NCBI GenBank assembly: GCA_035293945.1
Contig: DATGLV010000039.1
Location: 387,766 to 451,765, forward strand
DNA length: 64,000 nucleotides
Direction: 5' to 3'
Source: VAZQ01 sp035293945
GTDB taxonomy: Bacteria; Pseudomonadota; Alphaproteobacteria; Rhizobiales; Xanthobacteraceae
Made by a program: the position numbers and the translations under genes. Positions 8,697-18,408 of the stretch are shown here, in pieces (within the stretch, counting starts at the first letter, position 1; every line of letters begins with the position of its first letter). The notes beneath the pieces were generated by a model. It ran no database searches, was not told where the DNA came from, and saw only the letters and a program-made list of their open reading frames with translations.

Positions 8697-10766
8697 ATGA
8701 GGTTCCGGCTTGTCTTGTTTCGAAGGCGCCGCTTGCTGACGAGCGCGGCGCTGCTGCTCTCGGTGCAGGTTTCGAACGCGCAACAGATCAATCAGTTCAT
8801 TGGGTTCGGCGATAGCTCGATCGACAGTGGCTATTTTCTGACGCACCAGATCAGCGCCAATCCTACCAATCAGAGCGCATACAACGCTTCGGCTGCGATC
8901 GGCGGGGGCCTTCCGACCACACCGGGCGGCCCGATGAACTCGCAAGTGCTGGCCTCCTATTTTGGGCTGAGCGCGATTCCGGTCGGTATGCCTGGAGGGA
9001 CCAATTATGCGGCCAGCGGTGCGACCAATGAATCGAATGGGAGCGGCTTCTCGCTCGCTAATCCGTTCGCGCCCGCAACGCCTACTCAGATGCAGAGCTA
9101 TCTGAATGCCAACGGCGGGCTCGCCAATCCCAATGCTCTGTACCTGATCAGCTCCGGCGGCAATGACGTCGGTAAAGTGATCTGTCCCAACGGCAATTGC
9201 GGAGTGCTGTCAGCGGCCGAGCAGCAGGCAGCTTTGGCCGCCAATCTCCTGATCAATGGCGTTGCTCAGCTCCGCAGTGCAGGTGCGCAATATATCGTCG
9301 TGGCCATCAATCTCGGGACCAAGACACCGGCGCAGCAGACCCCGGGCACGCCCAGCGCGGATGTCAAACAGACCTACAATCACGCCCTCTATAACGGCCT
9401 CACGGCAGCAGGCATCAATTTTATCCCCGCAGATGGCAAAGCAGTGGCTGACGCGGTCGGGTTCAATCCGGCCATGTTCGGACTAACGAATATCACAGCG
9501 GGGTCGACCGTCACCCGGCAAGGTGGCGCCTGTATCAATCCCTCGCCCGCGACGATCCCCAACTCGTGGGCGCTGGAGTGCACCACGCTGGTCGCGCCTA
9601 ATGCGCAGCAGACATATTTGTTCGCCGATGACGAGCATTATTCGGCGGCCGGTCAGAAGATCGAGGCTGACTACATCTACAGCCTGATCGTCGCCCCGAG
9701 CGAGATGTCCTATCTGGCCGAGGTCCCGGTGAAGACGCGCGATGTAGTGATCAGCAGCATCGACAATCAGATACCGGTCTCGCTCGCCCAACCCGGATTC
9801 TACCATGCTTGGGTTTCCGGCGACGTGTCGTGGCTCAAGATGAGCTCCGATTCGAGCTTCCCGGACGATCCCGGCACGCCGGTCTCGGCCACCGCCGGAT
9901 TCGATTTCAGGCTGACGCCGAACTGGCTGGTTGGCGTCGCCTTCTCGGGCGGCAGCACGCGGCAATCGTTCAGCCTGGGTGGCGACTTCACCCTCGATGA
10001 GTTCGCGATCAGCGCCTATGCGGCTTATGTAAGCGGCCCATTCTGGGGCAATGCCATCGCGAGCGGCGGCGGCCTGTTTTTCGATACCAACCGGCAGGTC
10101 CCGATTGGAATCACCGTGCAGCCGAACACCGGCAGCACCAAGGGAAGCGACTTCTCGCTGATGCTCGAGACCGGCTACGACTTCGCGAGCCCGATAGGGC
10201 GGGCCAATGCGGTGATGCCGGTGATGCCGGTGATGCCGGTGAAGGCGGCAAAGGCCGCGCCGGCCGCAATCACCGTCACGCACGGCCCGGTGGTCGGCAT
10301 TACGCTGCAGCAGGTCCGGGTCAACGGCTTCACCGAAACGGACCAATTCGCCGCCGATGATGCGGGCGGGTTCACGGCGCTTTCGTTTGCAAGCCAGACC
10401 CGAAATTCGGCGGTGACCGAGCTTGGCTATCAGGCGCATGTCGATCTCGGTGTCTGGCGCCCGTTCGGCAAGATTGTTTGGAACCATGAGCTGGCCGATA
10501 CCAGTCGCACGGTGACCGCGTTCCTGACGACGACGAGCTTCGCGCCGGGCTATTCGTTGCCAGCAGTGGTGTTCGGCGAGGATTGGGGCACGGCCACGCT
10601 CGGAACGTCGCTGAAGATGTCGCGTGATGTGACCGGCCTTGCCACATTCGTCAGCCAGTTCGCCGAGCACAACGTAACCACCTATGGGGGCCAGCTCGGC
10701 ATCAATATCGCATTCGAGCCGGAAATCGCCTCGACCACGCCGGTGAAAGCGTCACGCGTCAGATAA
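8697..10766 (+). CDS. GDSL-type esterase autotransporter
   Basis: This is a probable surface-exposed or secreted lipase/esterase fused to its own outer-membrane beta-barrel. After a signal peptide (cleavage near SNA|QQ, residue 28) comes FIGFGDSSIDSGYF, the GDSL block with nucleophile Ser about residue 40. Block V, with catalytic Asp and His, is seen as FADDEHYSAAGQKIEADYI. The passenger runs to about residue 350. The C-terminal roughly 300 residues have the alternating pattern and final beta strand (GGQLGINIAFEPE) of an autotransporter barrel. A short in-frame repeat of VMP (three 9-bp units at about 10213-10239) lies in a Pro/Ala/Lys-rich loop of the barrel. The start is supported by GGGGGAGG just upstream. 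The natural substrate is unknown. Confidence 0.87.
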   Translation: MRFRLVLFRRRRLLTSAALLLSVQVSNAQQINQFIGFGDSSIDSGYFLTHQISANPTNQSAYNASAAIGGGLPTTPGGPMNSQVLASYFGLSAIPVGMPGGTNYAASGATNESNGSGFSLANPFAPATPTQMQSYLNANGGLANPNALYLISSGGNDVGKVICPNGNCGVLSAAEQQAALAANLLINGVAQLRSAGAQYIVVAINLGTKTPAQQTPGTPSADVKQTYNHALYNGLTAAGINFIPADGKAVADAVGFNPAMFGLTNITAGSTVTRQGGACINPSPATIPNSWALECTTLVAPNAQQTYLFADDEHYSAAGQKIEADYIYSLIVAPSEMSYLAEVPVKTRDVVISSIDNQIPVSLAQPGFYHAWVSGDVSWLKMSSDSSFPDDPGTPVSATAGFDFRLTPNWLVGVAFSGGSTRQSFSLGGDFTLDEFAISAYAAYVSGPFWGNAIASGGGLFFDTNRQVPIGITVQPNTGSTKGSDFSLMLETGYDFASPIGRANAVMPVMPVMPVKAAKAAPAAITVTHGPVVGITLQQVRVNGFTETDQFAADDAGGFTALSFASQTRNSAVTELGYQAHVDLGVWRPFGKIVWNHELADTSRTVTAFLTTTSFAPGYSLPAVVFGEDWGTATLGTSLKMSRDVTGLATFVSQFAEHNVTTYGGQLGINIAFEPEIASTTPVKASRVR

Positions 10767-10860
10767 TTGCCGCCGATTGACCCGGTTCACTCAAAAGGTT
10801 GAGCGGGTAGGCCGCAATCACTCTGTTCGATCAACCGAGGACTTCCGCGGCAAGGCAGTA

Positions 10861-10895
10861 GCCCGTAAGGCGCAATAAGCAACGGGCATTGCGCC
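10861..10895. repeat. Extragenic interlocking inverted repeats
   Basis: Two inverted repeats interleave between convergent genes: GCCCGT (10861-10866) with ACGGGC (10882-10887), and GGCGCAAT (10869-10876) with ATTGCGCC (10888-10895). They could form alternative hairpins. The layout resembles REP-type extragenic palindromes frequent in related genomes. Confidence 0.4.
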
Positions 10896-10962
10896 ATTCA
10901 TGTGCTGGGCTTGTCGTGCAGAATGGCGCGAAGGCGATTGCGCCCTACGATCTGGCCGCGCC

Positions 10963-11940
10963 TCAGTGCGTCACCGCCATTACCCGGATCGCCGCCGGGC
11001 CTAGGATCACCACAAACAGCACCGGCAGGAAAAACAGGATCATCGGCACCGTCAGCTTTGGCGGCAATCCGGCGGCTTTCTTCTCGGCTTCGGCCATGCG
11101 CATGTCGCGATTTTCCTGGCTCATCACCCGCAGCGTGGTCGCGAGCGGCGTGCCGTAGCGCTCCGCCTGCTGCAGCGCCATGCACACCGATTTGACGCCC
11201 TCGAGATTGGTGCGTGTGGCGAGATTCTGATAGGCTTGACGGCGATCCGGCAGATAGGAGAGCTCCGCCGTCGTCAGCGTCATTTCCTCGGCCAGCGGGA
11301 TCGATTGCGAGCCCATTTCCGCCGCCACCCGCTTGAATGCTGCTTCGATCGACATGCCGGATTCGACGCAGATCAAGAGCAGGTCGAGAGCATCCGGGAA
11401 AGCGCGCTTGATCGACAGCTGGCGATGGGCGATCCGGTTCTTAAGGAACAGGCTCGGCAGCTGCATGCCCACATAGGTGGCGCCGAGGCAGATGCCGATC
11501 TTGATGAGCGGCGGCTGGTCGAGATCGAGGATGACGAAGACATAGAGGGCCGACAAGAGCAGCATCACGAATGGCATGACCATGCGGAAGAACAGGTAGG
11601 TGACATAGGGCGCGTGGCCGCGATAGCCGGCTTGCACCAGCAGCGCTCGCGCCGTTTCCTGGCCGACCCACTTGTTCAAATTGAACTGATCGACGATCGA
11701 CTGCATGTACTGCTTTGGCGTGCGCCGTAGCGCAATCTTCTCGCCGCGCGCCATGCGCTCCCGCTCGCGCTGGCGCAATTGCTCGCGCTCGAGCGCGACC
11801 GACTTCATCCGCTTGGCGAGCGTGTCGGTCGCGAGCAATGGCATCGCCAGCGTGAGCACGGTTGCGATCGCGGCGATGGCGGAGAAAGCCATCGTCAAGA
11901 TGCGCGGATTGGAGACGGCTTGAAGGAGAATGTCGTACAT
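10963..11940 (-). CDS. tadC: Tad pilus inner-membrane platform protein TadC
   Basis: This is a polytopic inner-membrane protein of the GspF/T2SF family that forms the assembly platform with TadB. It has an N-terminal membrane segment (ILTMAFSAIAAIATVLTLAM) and a basic cytoplasmic stretch. A T2SF domain (KRAFPDALDLLLICVESGMS and MALQQAERYGTPLATTLRVM) and C-terminal membrane segments (VPMILFFLPVLFVVILGPAA) follow. I chose the ATG at 11940; reading further upstream would run into tadB coding sequence. It lies 8 bp after tadB. About 325 residues is normal for TadC. Confidence 0.93.
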   Translation of the reverse strand: MYDILLQAVSNPRILTMAFSAIAAIATVLTLAMPLLATDTLAKRMKSVALEREQLRQRERERMARGEKIALRRTPKQYMQSIVDQFNLNKWVGQETARALLVQAGYRGHAPYVTYLFFRMVMPFVMLLLSALYVFVILDLDQPPLIKIGICLGATYVGMQLPSLFLKNRIAHRQLSIKRAFPDALDLLLICVESGMSIEAAFKRVAAEMGSQSIPLAEEMTLTTAELSYLPDRRQAYQNLATRTNLEGVKSVCMALQQAERYGTPLATTLRVMSQENRDMRMAEAEKKAAGLPPKLTVPMILFFLPVLFVVILGPAAIRVMAVTH

Positions 11941-11948
11941 GGCGCTGA

Positions 11949-12929
11949 TTAGAAATCGAAGTTGATCATCTTCCGCATGACCATGACGCCGATAAACATC
12001 CAGGTGATGCAGCCGGCCATCATCATGCGGCCGAGCGGCTCGGTCCACAAAAGCTCGATGTACTGCGGGCTGGTGATGTAGACCATGAACATGACGCCGG
12101 GCGGCAGGCAGCCGATGATGGTGGCCGAGGCCTTGGCCTCCATCGACATGGCCTGGATTTTGGCCTGCATCTTCTTGCGGTCGCGCAGCACCCGCGAAAG
12201 ATTGCCGAGCGCTTCCGAGAGATTGCCGCCAGCCTTCTGCTGGATGCCGATGACAATGCCGAAGAAATTGGCCTCGGCCACCGGAATGCGCTCGTACAGC
12301 TTGGCGCAGGCGTCGCCCAGCGGTACGCCGAACGACTGCGTCTCCAGGATTGCGCGGAACTCGCTGCGGATCGGCTCGCCCGATTCGTTCGTGATGACGC
12401 GGATGCTGTCGAGAAGCGGCAGGCCGGCCTTGATGCCGCGGACGATGACGTCGACGGCATCCGGAAAGCCGGCGAGGAACTTCGCTTCGCGGCGCTTCTT
12501 GAGGAATTTGAGCGCCCAGCGCGGCAGCCCGAAGGAGGCCGCAAAGGCCAGCGCGACGGCCCCGGGCAGGCCGGCATGGAGGCCGAGCGCGACCACGAAG
12601 CCCACCAGGCCGAGGATCGCGCTGGTGATGATAAAGCGTTTCTTCGACCAGTTGAGGCCGGCCTGCGCGATCCGCACGGAAAGCGCCGGGGTCTTGCTCT
12701 TGGTGCGCCGCTGCTCGATCTCTTTCAGGCTGCCTTCGATCTGCTCGCGTCGTGATTTCTGGCCGCCGCGCTGCGTCGCCACCCGCACCGGAGCGCCGGT
12801 GCGCGCGACCGACTCCATGCGCCGCTCCGCCTTCCGCTCGCCCGACAGGAACGGATAGATGAAGACCCAGGCGACGCCCCCGATCGAGGCGGCGACCAAG
12901 AAGAACAGCGCGATCATTTGCATCGGCAT
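11949..12929 (-). CDS. tadB: Tad pilus inner-membrane platform protein TadB
   Basis: This is the second GspF/T2SF-family platform protein of the Tad system, partner of TadC. One hydrophobic segment is at the N-terminus (IALFFLVAASIGGVAWVFIY) and two lie in the middle (FIITSAILGLVGFVVALGLH and neighbour). The T2SF domain is marked by FPDAVDVIVRGIKAGLPLLD and FFGIVIGIQQKAGGNLSEAL. A C-terminal pair of helices follows. It is placed between cpaF and tadC with short spacers (16 and 8 bp), so the three genes are probably co-transcribed and work together in pilin polymerisation. Confidence 0.93.
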   Translation of the reverse strand: MPMQMIALFFLVAASIGGVAWVFIYPFLSGERKAERRMESVARTGAPVRVATQRGGQKSRREQIEGSLKEIEQRRTKSKTPALSVRIAQAGLNWSKKRFIITSAILGLVGFVVALGLHAGLPGAVALAFAASFGLPRWALKFLKKRREAKFLAGFPDAVDVIVRGIKAGLPLLDSIRVITNESGEPIRSEFRAILETQSFGVPLGDACAKLYERIPVAEANFFGIVIGIQQKAGGNLSEALGNLSRVLRDRKKMQAKIQAMSMEAKASATIIGCLPPGVMFMVYITSPQYIELLWTEPLGRMMMAGCITWMFIGVMVMRKMINFDF

Positions 12930-12945
12930 GACGGCCTCGGTTCAG

Positions 12946-14511
12946 TCAATTTCTGTCGCGTTCGCCTACCACCTCGGCCGCATCCAGAGCCGCGGCGAGC
13001 CGTTGCTCCTCGCCATAGTAGCGGGCGCGATCCCAGAACTTCGGGCGGCCGATGCCGGTCGAGCGATGGCGGCCGACGAGGTTGCCCTGCGCGTCCTCCC
13101 CGATGATCTCATAGAGGAACAGATCCTGGGTGATGATCACATCGCCTTCCATTCCCAGCACCTCGGTGATGTGGGTGATGCGGCGCGAGCCGTCGCGCAG
13201 GCGAGCCGCCTGCACGACCACGTCCACCGACGAGCAGACCATTTCGCGGATCGTGCGGGATGGAAGCGCAAACCCGCCCATCGTGATCATCGATTCCAAT
13301 CGCGACAGCGCCTCGCGCGGACTGTTGGCGTGCAGCGTTCCCATCGATCCGTCATGACCGGTATTCATCGCCTGCAGGAGGTCGAAGGCTTCGGGTCCGC
13401 GCACCTCGCCGACGATGATCCGCTCCGGGCGCATGCGCAGGCAATTGCGCACCAGGTCGCGCATGCTGATCTGCCCCTCGCCCTCGAGATTGGGCGGCCG
13501 GGTCTCCAGCCGCACCACGTGAGACTGCTGCAGCTGCAGCTCGGCCGCGTCCTCGCAAGTGATGATGCGCTCGTCGTCATCGATATAGCGGGTGAGGCAG
13601 TTGAGCAGCGTGGTCTTGCCGGAGCCGGTGCCGCCGGAGACCAGGGTGTTGACCCGGCAGCGGCCGATGATCTGCAGAATCTGAGCGCCCTCCGGCGTGA
13701 TGCTGCCGAACTTGACCAGTTGCTCGAGCGTGAGCTTGTCCTTCTTGAACTTGCGGATTGTGAGCGCCGGGCCGTCGATGGCGAGCGGCGGGACGATGAC
13801 GTTGACGCGTGAGCCGTCGGGCAGGCGGGCATCGCATATGGGCGAGGATTCGTCGACGCGCCGGCCGATCTGGCTGACGATGCGCTGGCAGATATTGAGC
13901 AGCTGCTGGTTGTCGCGAAAGCGGATGCCGGTGCGTTGGATCTTGCCTTTGACCTCGATGAAGGTCGTGCCGGAGCCGTTCACCATGATGTCGGCGATAT
14001 CGTCACGGGCGAGCAGCGGTTCGAGCGGACCGTAGCCGAGAACGTCGTTGCAGATGTCGTCGAGCAGCTCCTCCTGCTCGGAGATCGACATCACGATGTT
14101 CTTGATCGCGATGATCTCGTTGATGATGTCGCGAATTTCCTCGCGCGCGGAATCGGCGTCCAGCTTGGCCAGCTGGCCTAGATCGATCGCCTCGATCAAG
14201 GCGCCGAAAATCGCTCCCTTGGTGTCGTAATAGGCGTCGGTGTGGCGCGAGTCGGTTGCGGTCGGCGCGACCGGCGGCGGAGCCGGCATGGCCGAGGTTT
14301 GCCGCCCGGGGGCCGGAGCCGTCACCAGCGGCGCCCCCAGCCCGATCGACGGAATGGGCGCGCGCCCGCCCTCGTTCATGCTGCCACCCTTGGCCGCAGG
14401 CGCGTGCGCCGGGTCGGCCGCGGGCTGCAGCGATGGCGAAGCCAGGCGCGGCGCGGGCGCGGGAGGCGCCTTGCCGGCATCGGGGGTGGACGTACTACGC
14501 TTTCCAAACAC
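12946..14511 (-). CDS. cpaF: Tad pilus assembly ATPase CpaF/TadA
   Basis: This is a hexameric secretion ATPase that drives Flp pilus assembly. The first roughly 90 residues are a Pro/Ala-rich low-complexity region. The GspE-type ATPase that follows shows a conserved N-terminal helical part (DDICNDVLGYGPLEPLLARD), Walker A SGGTGSGKTT, an Asp box region ITCEDAAELQLQQ, a Walker B-like region PERIIVGEVRGPEAFDLLQA, and a His box TGHDGSMGTLHANSPREAL. Length is 521 residues. It lies 42 bp downstream of cpaE in transcription order and 16 bp before tadB. The start is the first ATG compatible with the spacing to cpaE. The long disordered N-terminus is usual for alphaproteobacterial CpaF. Confidence 0.95.
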   Translation of the reverse strand: MFGKRSTSTPDAGKAPPAPAPRLASPSLQPAADPAHAPAAKGGSMNEGGRAPIPSIGLGAPLVTAPAPGRQTSAMPAPPPVAPTATDSRHTDAYYDTKGAIFGALIEAIDLGQLAKLDADSAREEIRDIINEIIAIKNIVMSISEQEELLDDICNDVLGYGPLEPLLARDDIADIMVNGSGTTFIEVKGKIQRTGIRFRDNQQLLNICQRIVSQIGRRVDESSPICDARLPDGSRVNVIVPPLAIDGPALTIRKFKKDKLTLEQLVKFGSITPEGAQILQIIGRCRVNTLVSGGTGSGKTTLLNCLTRYIDDDERIITCEDAAELQLQQSHVVRLETRPPNLEGEGQISMRDLVRNCLRMRPERIIVGEVRGPEAFDLLQAMNTGHDGSMGTLHANSPREALSRLESMITMGGFALPSRTIREMVCSSVDVVVQAARLRDGSRRITHITEVLGMEGDVIITQDLFLYEIIGEDAQGNLVGRHRSTGIGRPKFWDRARYYGEEQRLAAALDAAEVVGERDRN

Positions 14512-14553
14512 GCGACTGATCTCCGGCCTGATCGGCCTCTACCTTAGTCCTTC

Positions 14554-15825
14554 CTATCGCTTCAGCAGCTTGCCGATGAACGGCGGTAAAAAACCTGAAC
14601 GGGCCTTCTTCGGATCGGCCTTGCCGGTCAGATCCTGCGCCAGCTGGCGGAACATCTCGGCCACCCGATGCGAGGACGACAACTCGGCTATCATCTGACC
14701 GTTGTTGGCGGCAGTGCCGAACACCTGCGGCTCGAACGGGATCAGCGCCGCCGCTTCGTCATCGAGCGCCTTGGCGAAATCGGCGGGCTTGATCTCGGGC
14801 CGCTTTGCGATGCCGATCTGATTGAGGCAGTAGCGCGGACGGCGATCGTTGGGGCGCGCCGCCTTGAGCATGTCGAGCAAGTTCTTGGTATTGCGCAGAT
14901 TGGCGAGGTCCGGTCCCGCGACCACCAATAACTCGTCAGCGCTGATGAGCGCCTTCTTGGTCCAGCCCGACCACTGATGCGGAACGTCGAGCACGATGCA
15001 CGGCACTGTCGCCCGCAGCGAATCGACGATCGGATCGAAAGCCTCGGGCGTGAAGTCATAGACCCGATCGAGCGTCGCCGGTGCCGCCAGGAGACTCAAG
15101 TGGTCGGTGCACTTCGACAGGAGCCGGTCGATGAACGCATTGTCGATCCGATCCGGCGAGAATACCGCGTCGGCGACGCCCTGCGGGGGGTCCTGGTTAT
15201 AATCGAGCCCGGCCGTCCCGAAGCCGAGGTCGAGATCGACCACCACCGTGTCGAGCTTGATCTCGCGCGCGACCGCCCAGGCTATGTTGTGGGCGACCGT
15301 GGAGGCGCCGACACCGCCTTTAGCGCCGATCACAGCGATGATGCGCCCGACCGGATTGGCGTCAGGCGCGGTGAACAGGCCGCAGACCGAGCGCACGACG
15401 TCGATGGTGCCGATCGGCGCAATCAAATAATCGTTGACGCCGCGGCGCACCAGCTCGCGATAGAGCGTCACGTCGTTGACGTGACCGATCACGATCACCC
15501 GCGTGCCGGCATCGCAGACTTCCGCGAGCGCATCGAGGCCGCTCAGGATCCCTTCGCCGCGGTTCTCCGTCTCGATGACGATGACGTTCGGGGTCGGCGA
15601 GGTCTTGTAGGCCTCGATGGCGGCAGCGATGCCGCCCATCTGAATCTTGAGGTGCGCTTTGCCGAGACGGCGATCCTCGCCCGCCCCTTGCACTGCCGCC
15701 GCGGCCTCGACCGTCTCACAGAACGCCTGCACCGACACCCGCGGCGCCGGTGCAATGTGCTCGATGATGGGCGGCTCGGAGGTTTCGACCTCGGCCGGCG
15801 CGGCGGAGAAGGCCTGCGTAATCAT
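14554..15825 (-). CDS. cpaE: Pilus assembly localisation ATPase CpaE/TadZ
   Basis: This is a MinD/ParA-like protein that places the Tad machinery at the cell pole. It has an N-terminal receiver-like (atypical REC) domain (VIVIETENRGEGILSGLDAL, VIVIGHVNDVTLYRELVRRG) and then an ATPase domain with a deviant Walker A (VIGAKGGVGASTVAHNIA). The lysine normally before Ser/Thr is replaced by Ala, as I recall for CpaE proteins. VVVDLDLGFGTAGLDY forms the switch region. Its start codon overlaps the cpaD stop in an ATGA arrangement (15822-15825), which indicates translational coupling. The C-terminus carries a basic tail. Confidence 0.93.
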   Translation of the reverse strand: MITQAFSAAPAEVETSEPPIIEHIAPAPRVSVQAFCETVEAAAAVQGAGEDRRLGKAHLKIQMGGIAAAIEAYKTSPTPNVIVIETENRGEGILSGLDALAEVCDAGTRVIVIGHVNDVTLYRELVRRGVNDYLIAPIGTIDVVRSVCGLFTAPDANPVGRIIAVIGAKGGVGASTVAHNIAWAVAREIKLDTVVVDLDLGFGTAGLDYNQDPPQGVADAVFSPDRIDNAFIDRLLSKCTDHLSLLAAPATLDRVYDFTPEAFDPIVDSLRATVPCIVLDVPHQWSGWTKKALISADELLVVAGPDLANLRNTKNLLDMLKAARPNDRRPRYCLNQIGIAKRPEIKPADFAKALDDEAAALIPFEPQVFGTAANNGQMIAELSSSHRVAEMFRQLAQDLTGKADPKKARSGFLPPFIGKLLKR

Positions 15826-16643
15826 TTGCCGATATCGCTGATCTTGCCTTCGTTATTGTTTGTGATCGTGTAGACCGTGGCCGGGGTCATGCCCTGGCGG
15901 TATGCCTCCATCGCCTTGGTCCGGCGCTGGTTATAGGCCGGCGTCTCGCCGCGCGGCTGCACCAGGTCGGCGGGATTGGCCACCTGGGCGGCCAGGTTGT
16001 GCTGCGCCGCGCAGCCGAAGTTCCAATATTCGAGATTGTCGCTGTGCTCGCGGTCGATGGTCGGACCGAGGTCGTGCGGCCACATCCCGCAGGGGCCGGC
16101 GCTCGCCACCATGCGCGGATAATTGAGCCGCATGGTCGCGAGCGTGCGCGGATCGCTCGGCTGATAGGTTCGAATCCCGATCGACTGCGCCGGCACCCCC
16201 ATGCTGACCAGGATCGAGCGCACCTCAGGCAGCACGTTGGCGGCGGCGGCTTCGTTGCTGGTGCCCGTCGGCATGTCGATGATCACTCCACCGGCGGCGT
16301 CGCGTTTCCAGGAATGAGCGAAGCTGAGCACGTCGGCGCGCTGATCGAGTGTGAGTTCGCCGCGCCGAGAGCCGATGAACAGCTCGACCGTGTGCACGCC
16401 CTCGCGGATGGCGATCGGGTGGCGATGACGGAGGTCCGGCGGGTATTCGGGCATTCCGGCCTGATCGGACACGCAGCCGGCGAGCGTCGCCGCACAGCCG
16501 GCGATCGCCATGAGCCGGATCAAACCCTTCGTCTCACACGTGTCCGATAGCCCCGCACGCCATCGAGAGCGCATGCGAGGATGGCTCGCTGCTTTCGCAG
16601 ACGCGACAGCGGCGCGAAGGTCGGGATGGTGCGCTCTACTCAT
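15822..16643 (-). CDS. cpaD: Pilus assembly lipoprotein CpaD
   Basis: This is an outer-membrane lipoprotein of the CpaD family that supports the CpaC secretin. The lipobox is in LMAIAGCAATLAGCVSD. Downstream are the family's conserved segments RHPIAIREGVHTVELFIGSR, NYPRMVASAGPCGMWPHDLG and NFGCAAQHNLAAQVANPADL. The chosen ATG at 16643 has AGGAG ten bases upstream and gives a long positively charged region before the signal sequence. An ATG at 16574 would give a more ordinary signal peptide but has no visible ribosome site. It is coupled to cpaE by a 4-bp overlap and lies 21 bp after cpaC. Confidence 0.9.
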   Translation of the reverse strand: MSRAHHPDLRAAVASAKAASHPRMRSRWRAGLSDTCETKGLIRLMAIAGCAATLAGCVSDQAGMPEYPPDLRHRHPIAIREGVHTVELFIGSRRGELTLDQRADVLSFAHSWKRDAAGGVIIDMPTGTSNEAAAANVLPEVRSILVSMGVPAQSIGIRTYQPSDPRTLATMRLNYPRMVASAGPCGMWPHDLGPTIDREHSDNLEYWNFGCAAQHNLAAQVANPADLVQPRGETPAYNQRRTKAMEAYRQGMTPATVYTITNNNEGKISDIGK

Positions 16644-16664
16644 CGCAAGAAATCTCCTGCCGCC

Positions 16665-18161
16665 TCAGTCCAGGATGAAGCCGTAATTGCCGTGATAGGT
16701 GCGCTTGCTTTCAGGCGTGTTCGGAACGCCGTAGATGCGATTGAGATTTCCGAGCAGGATGGTCGCGGGATCGCTCGCGTCGGCAAATCCATCGTCGGGT
16801 CGCGCCAAATCCTTCTGCGCCACGGCGCGCGCCAAATAGGGCGTCACCAGGACCATGAGCTCGGTCTGGTTGTTCTTGAAGTCCCGGCTCTTGAACAAGG
16901 GACCGAGCACCGGCAGCTGCATGAGCCCGGGAACGCCGTTTAGGTACTGAATGGTCTGGTCCTGAATCATGCCCGCCATGGCGAGCGAGCCGCCGGAGGG
17001 AAGCTCGACCGTGGTATCGGCACGGCGGGTGAGGACCGACGGGATGGTCAAGGGCTGCAAGGAGCCCGCGAACTGCACGGTCAAAGCGTTGTCGGCCGAG
17101 AGGTTGGAGACCTCGGTCATCACCTTGAGGCTGATTCGACCTTCGGAGAGGACGACCGGCGTGATGTTCAGGCTGACGCCGAATTGCTTGAAATCGATCG
17201 TCGGCTGGCAGACCGGGGGATTGGTGTTGGTGTTGCAATTGAGACCGGCCGGCACCGGAAACTGACCGCCGGCCAAGAAGGACGCGCTTTCTCCCGAAAT
17301 GGCGGTCAGCGTCGGCTCCGCCAGTGTGTGGATGACGCCGGCGCGCTCCATGGCGAGCAGTGTTGCCTGGACGCCGCCGAATTGTGCCCGCACACCGGAG
17401 CCGCCGATCGGGGTGGAGCTCAGTGCGCTGCCGATCGCCGAGAACGGATTGGACGTGTTGAGGTTGAGCACCGAGGTCGAATAACCGAGGCTGGCATCGA
17501 AGTTGACGCCGAGCTGCTTGATGACGTCGCGCCTGACCTCCGCGACCGTAACCTTCACCATCACTTGGTCGCGACCTTGCACCGTGATGGCATTCACGAC
17601 CTTGCCGCCTTCCTGGGTCGCCTTGTCGGTCTGGTAGCCGAGCAGGTGGACTGCAATGTCGAAGGCCATCTGCGATTCGGCTTGCGTGGCCACATTCCCG
17701 GTCAGCACCAGGCCTGGGCCGACGGCTTCGACGTGAATGTCGGAGGCTGGCAGCGCCTGCTTGATCGCGGCTCGGATGCCGTTGAGATCGTTGGTGACCG
17801 CGATGTCGTAGCCGGAGATCTGCCGGCCGTCGGCATCGAAGAAGAAGATATTGGTCTGTCCGACCGAAGCGCCGATGATGTAGGCGCGTCGCGACGAACG
17901 CACCACTGCGTTGGCGATCTTGGGGTCGGCAATCAGCACATCCTTGATGTCGCGCGGCAGGTCGAGGACGATTCCCTTGCCGACGCCGAGCGACATGAAG
18001 CGCGCAGTCATGTCGCTGCCGGCCACTTCGCTGCCGACCGCGGTGATGGGGGCGGCGGCAGGGCGCTGGTCGGCGGCGGCGATCGGATGGCTCGCACTCA
18101 TTGCCAGCGCCGCGATCAAGGTCGCGAGCGACGTGGTGCGGATCAAGAGCGTTTTGGCCAT
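16665..18161 (-). CDS. cpaC: Tad pilus outer-membrane secretin CpaC/RcpA
   Basis: This is the outer-membrane channel for the Flp pilus. A Sec signal peptide (residues 1-29, SHPIAA|AD) is followed by the pilus-specific N-terminal secretin domain (GKGIVLDLPRDIKDVLIADP, YIIGASVGQTNIFFFDADGR). A BON-type segment (LVLTGNVATQAESQMAFDIA) and a secretin core (AEPTLTAISGESASFLAGGQ, RADTTVELPSGGSLAMAGMI, PVLGPLFKSRDFKNNQTELM) follow. I chose ATG 18161, with AGGGGA eight bases upstream. An ATG at 18302 would add 47 Ala-rich residues in front of the signal peptide. A CtrA-like box lies about 250 bp upstream. Confidence 0.94.
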   Translation of the reverse strand: MAKTLLIRTTSLATLIAALAMSASHPIAAADQRPAAAPITAVGSEVAGSDMTARFMSLGVGKGIVLDLPRDIKDVLIADPKIANAVVRSSRRAYIIGASVGQTNIFFFDADGRQISGYDIAVTNDLNGIRAAIKQALPASDIHVEAVGPGLVLTGNVATQAESQMAFDIAVHLLGYQTDKATQEGGKVVNAITVQGRDQVMVKVTVAEVRRDVIKQLGVNFDASLGYSTSVLNLNTSNPFSAIGSALSSTPIGGSGVRAQFGGVQATLLAMERAGVIHTLAEPTLTAISGESASFLAGGQFPVPAGLNCNTNTNPPVCQPTIDFKQFGVSLNITPVVLSEGRISLKVMTEVSNLSADNALTVQFAGSLQPLTIPSVLTRRADTTVELPSGGSLAMAGMIQDQTIQYLNGVPGLMQLPVLGPLFKSRDFKNNQTELMVLVTPYLARAVAQKDLARPDDGFADASDPATILLGNLNRIYGVPNTPESKRTYHGNYGFILD

Positions 18162-18408
18162 TTTGCGGTCCCCTGTCGACGCATTCTGTGCCGGCGCAGC
18201 GCCTTTTGCGGCATTTGCCGAGCCGGCCGTCACCACCCCGGCGCCGTTCGCCTTCGCAGTCCCGAGATCGTCGGCGTGCACGTTGCTGCGCGCGGCTTTC
18301 ATTACGCTCACTTCCACATGGCGCGCCGACATGCCCGGATCGCGGGCACGCGCGTGCGATGCCCCATCGGCCAGTTGGTCGCGCCAGCGCAATTTCAGCA
18401 GGTAAACG

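Noticed and set aside
10213..10239. Short tandem 9-bp repeats as a CRISPR or satellite array
   Set aside because: Only three units, in frame within the autotransporter coding sequence.
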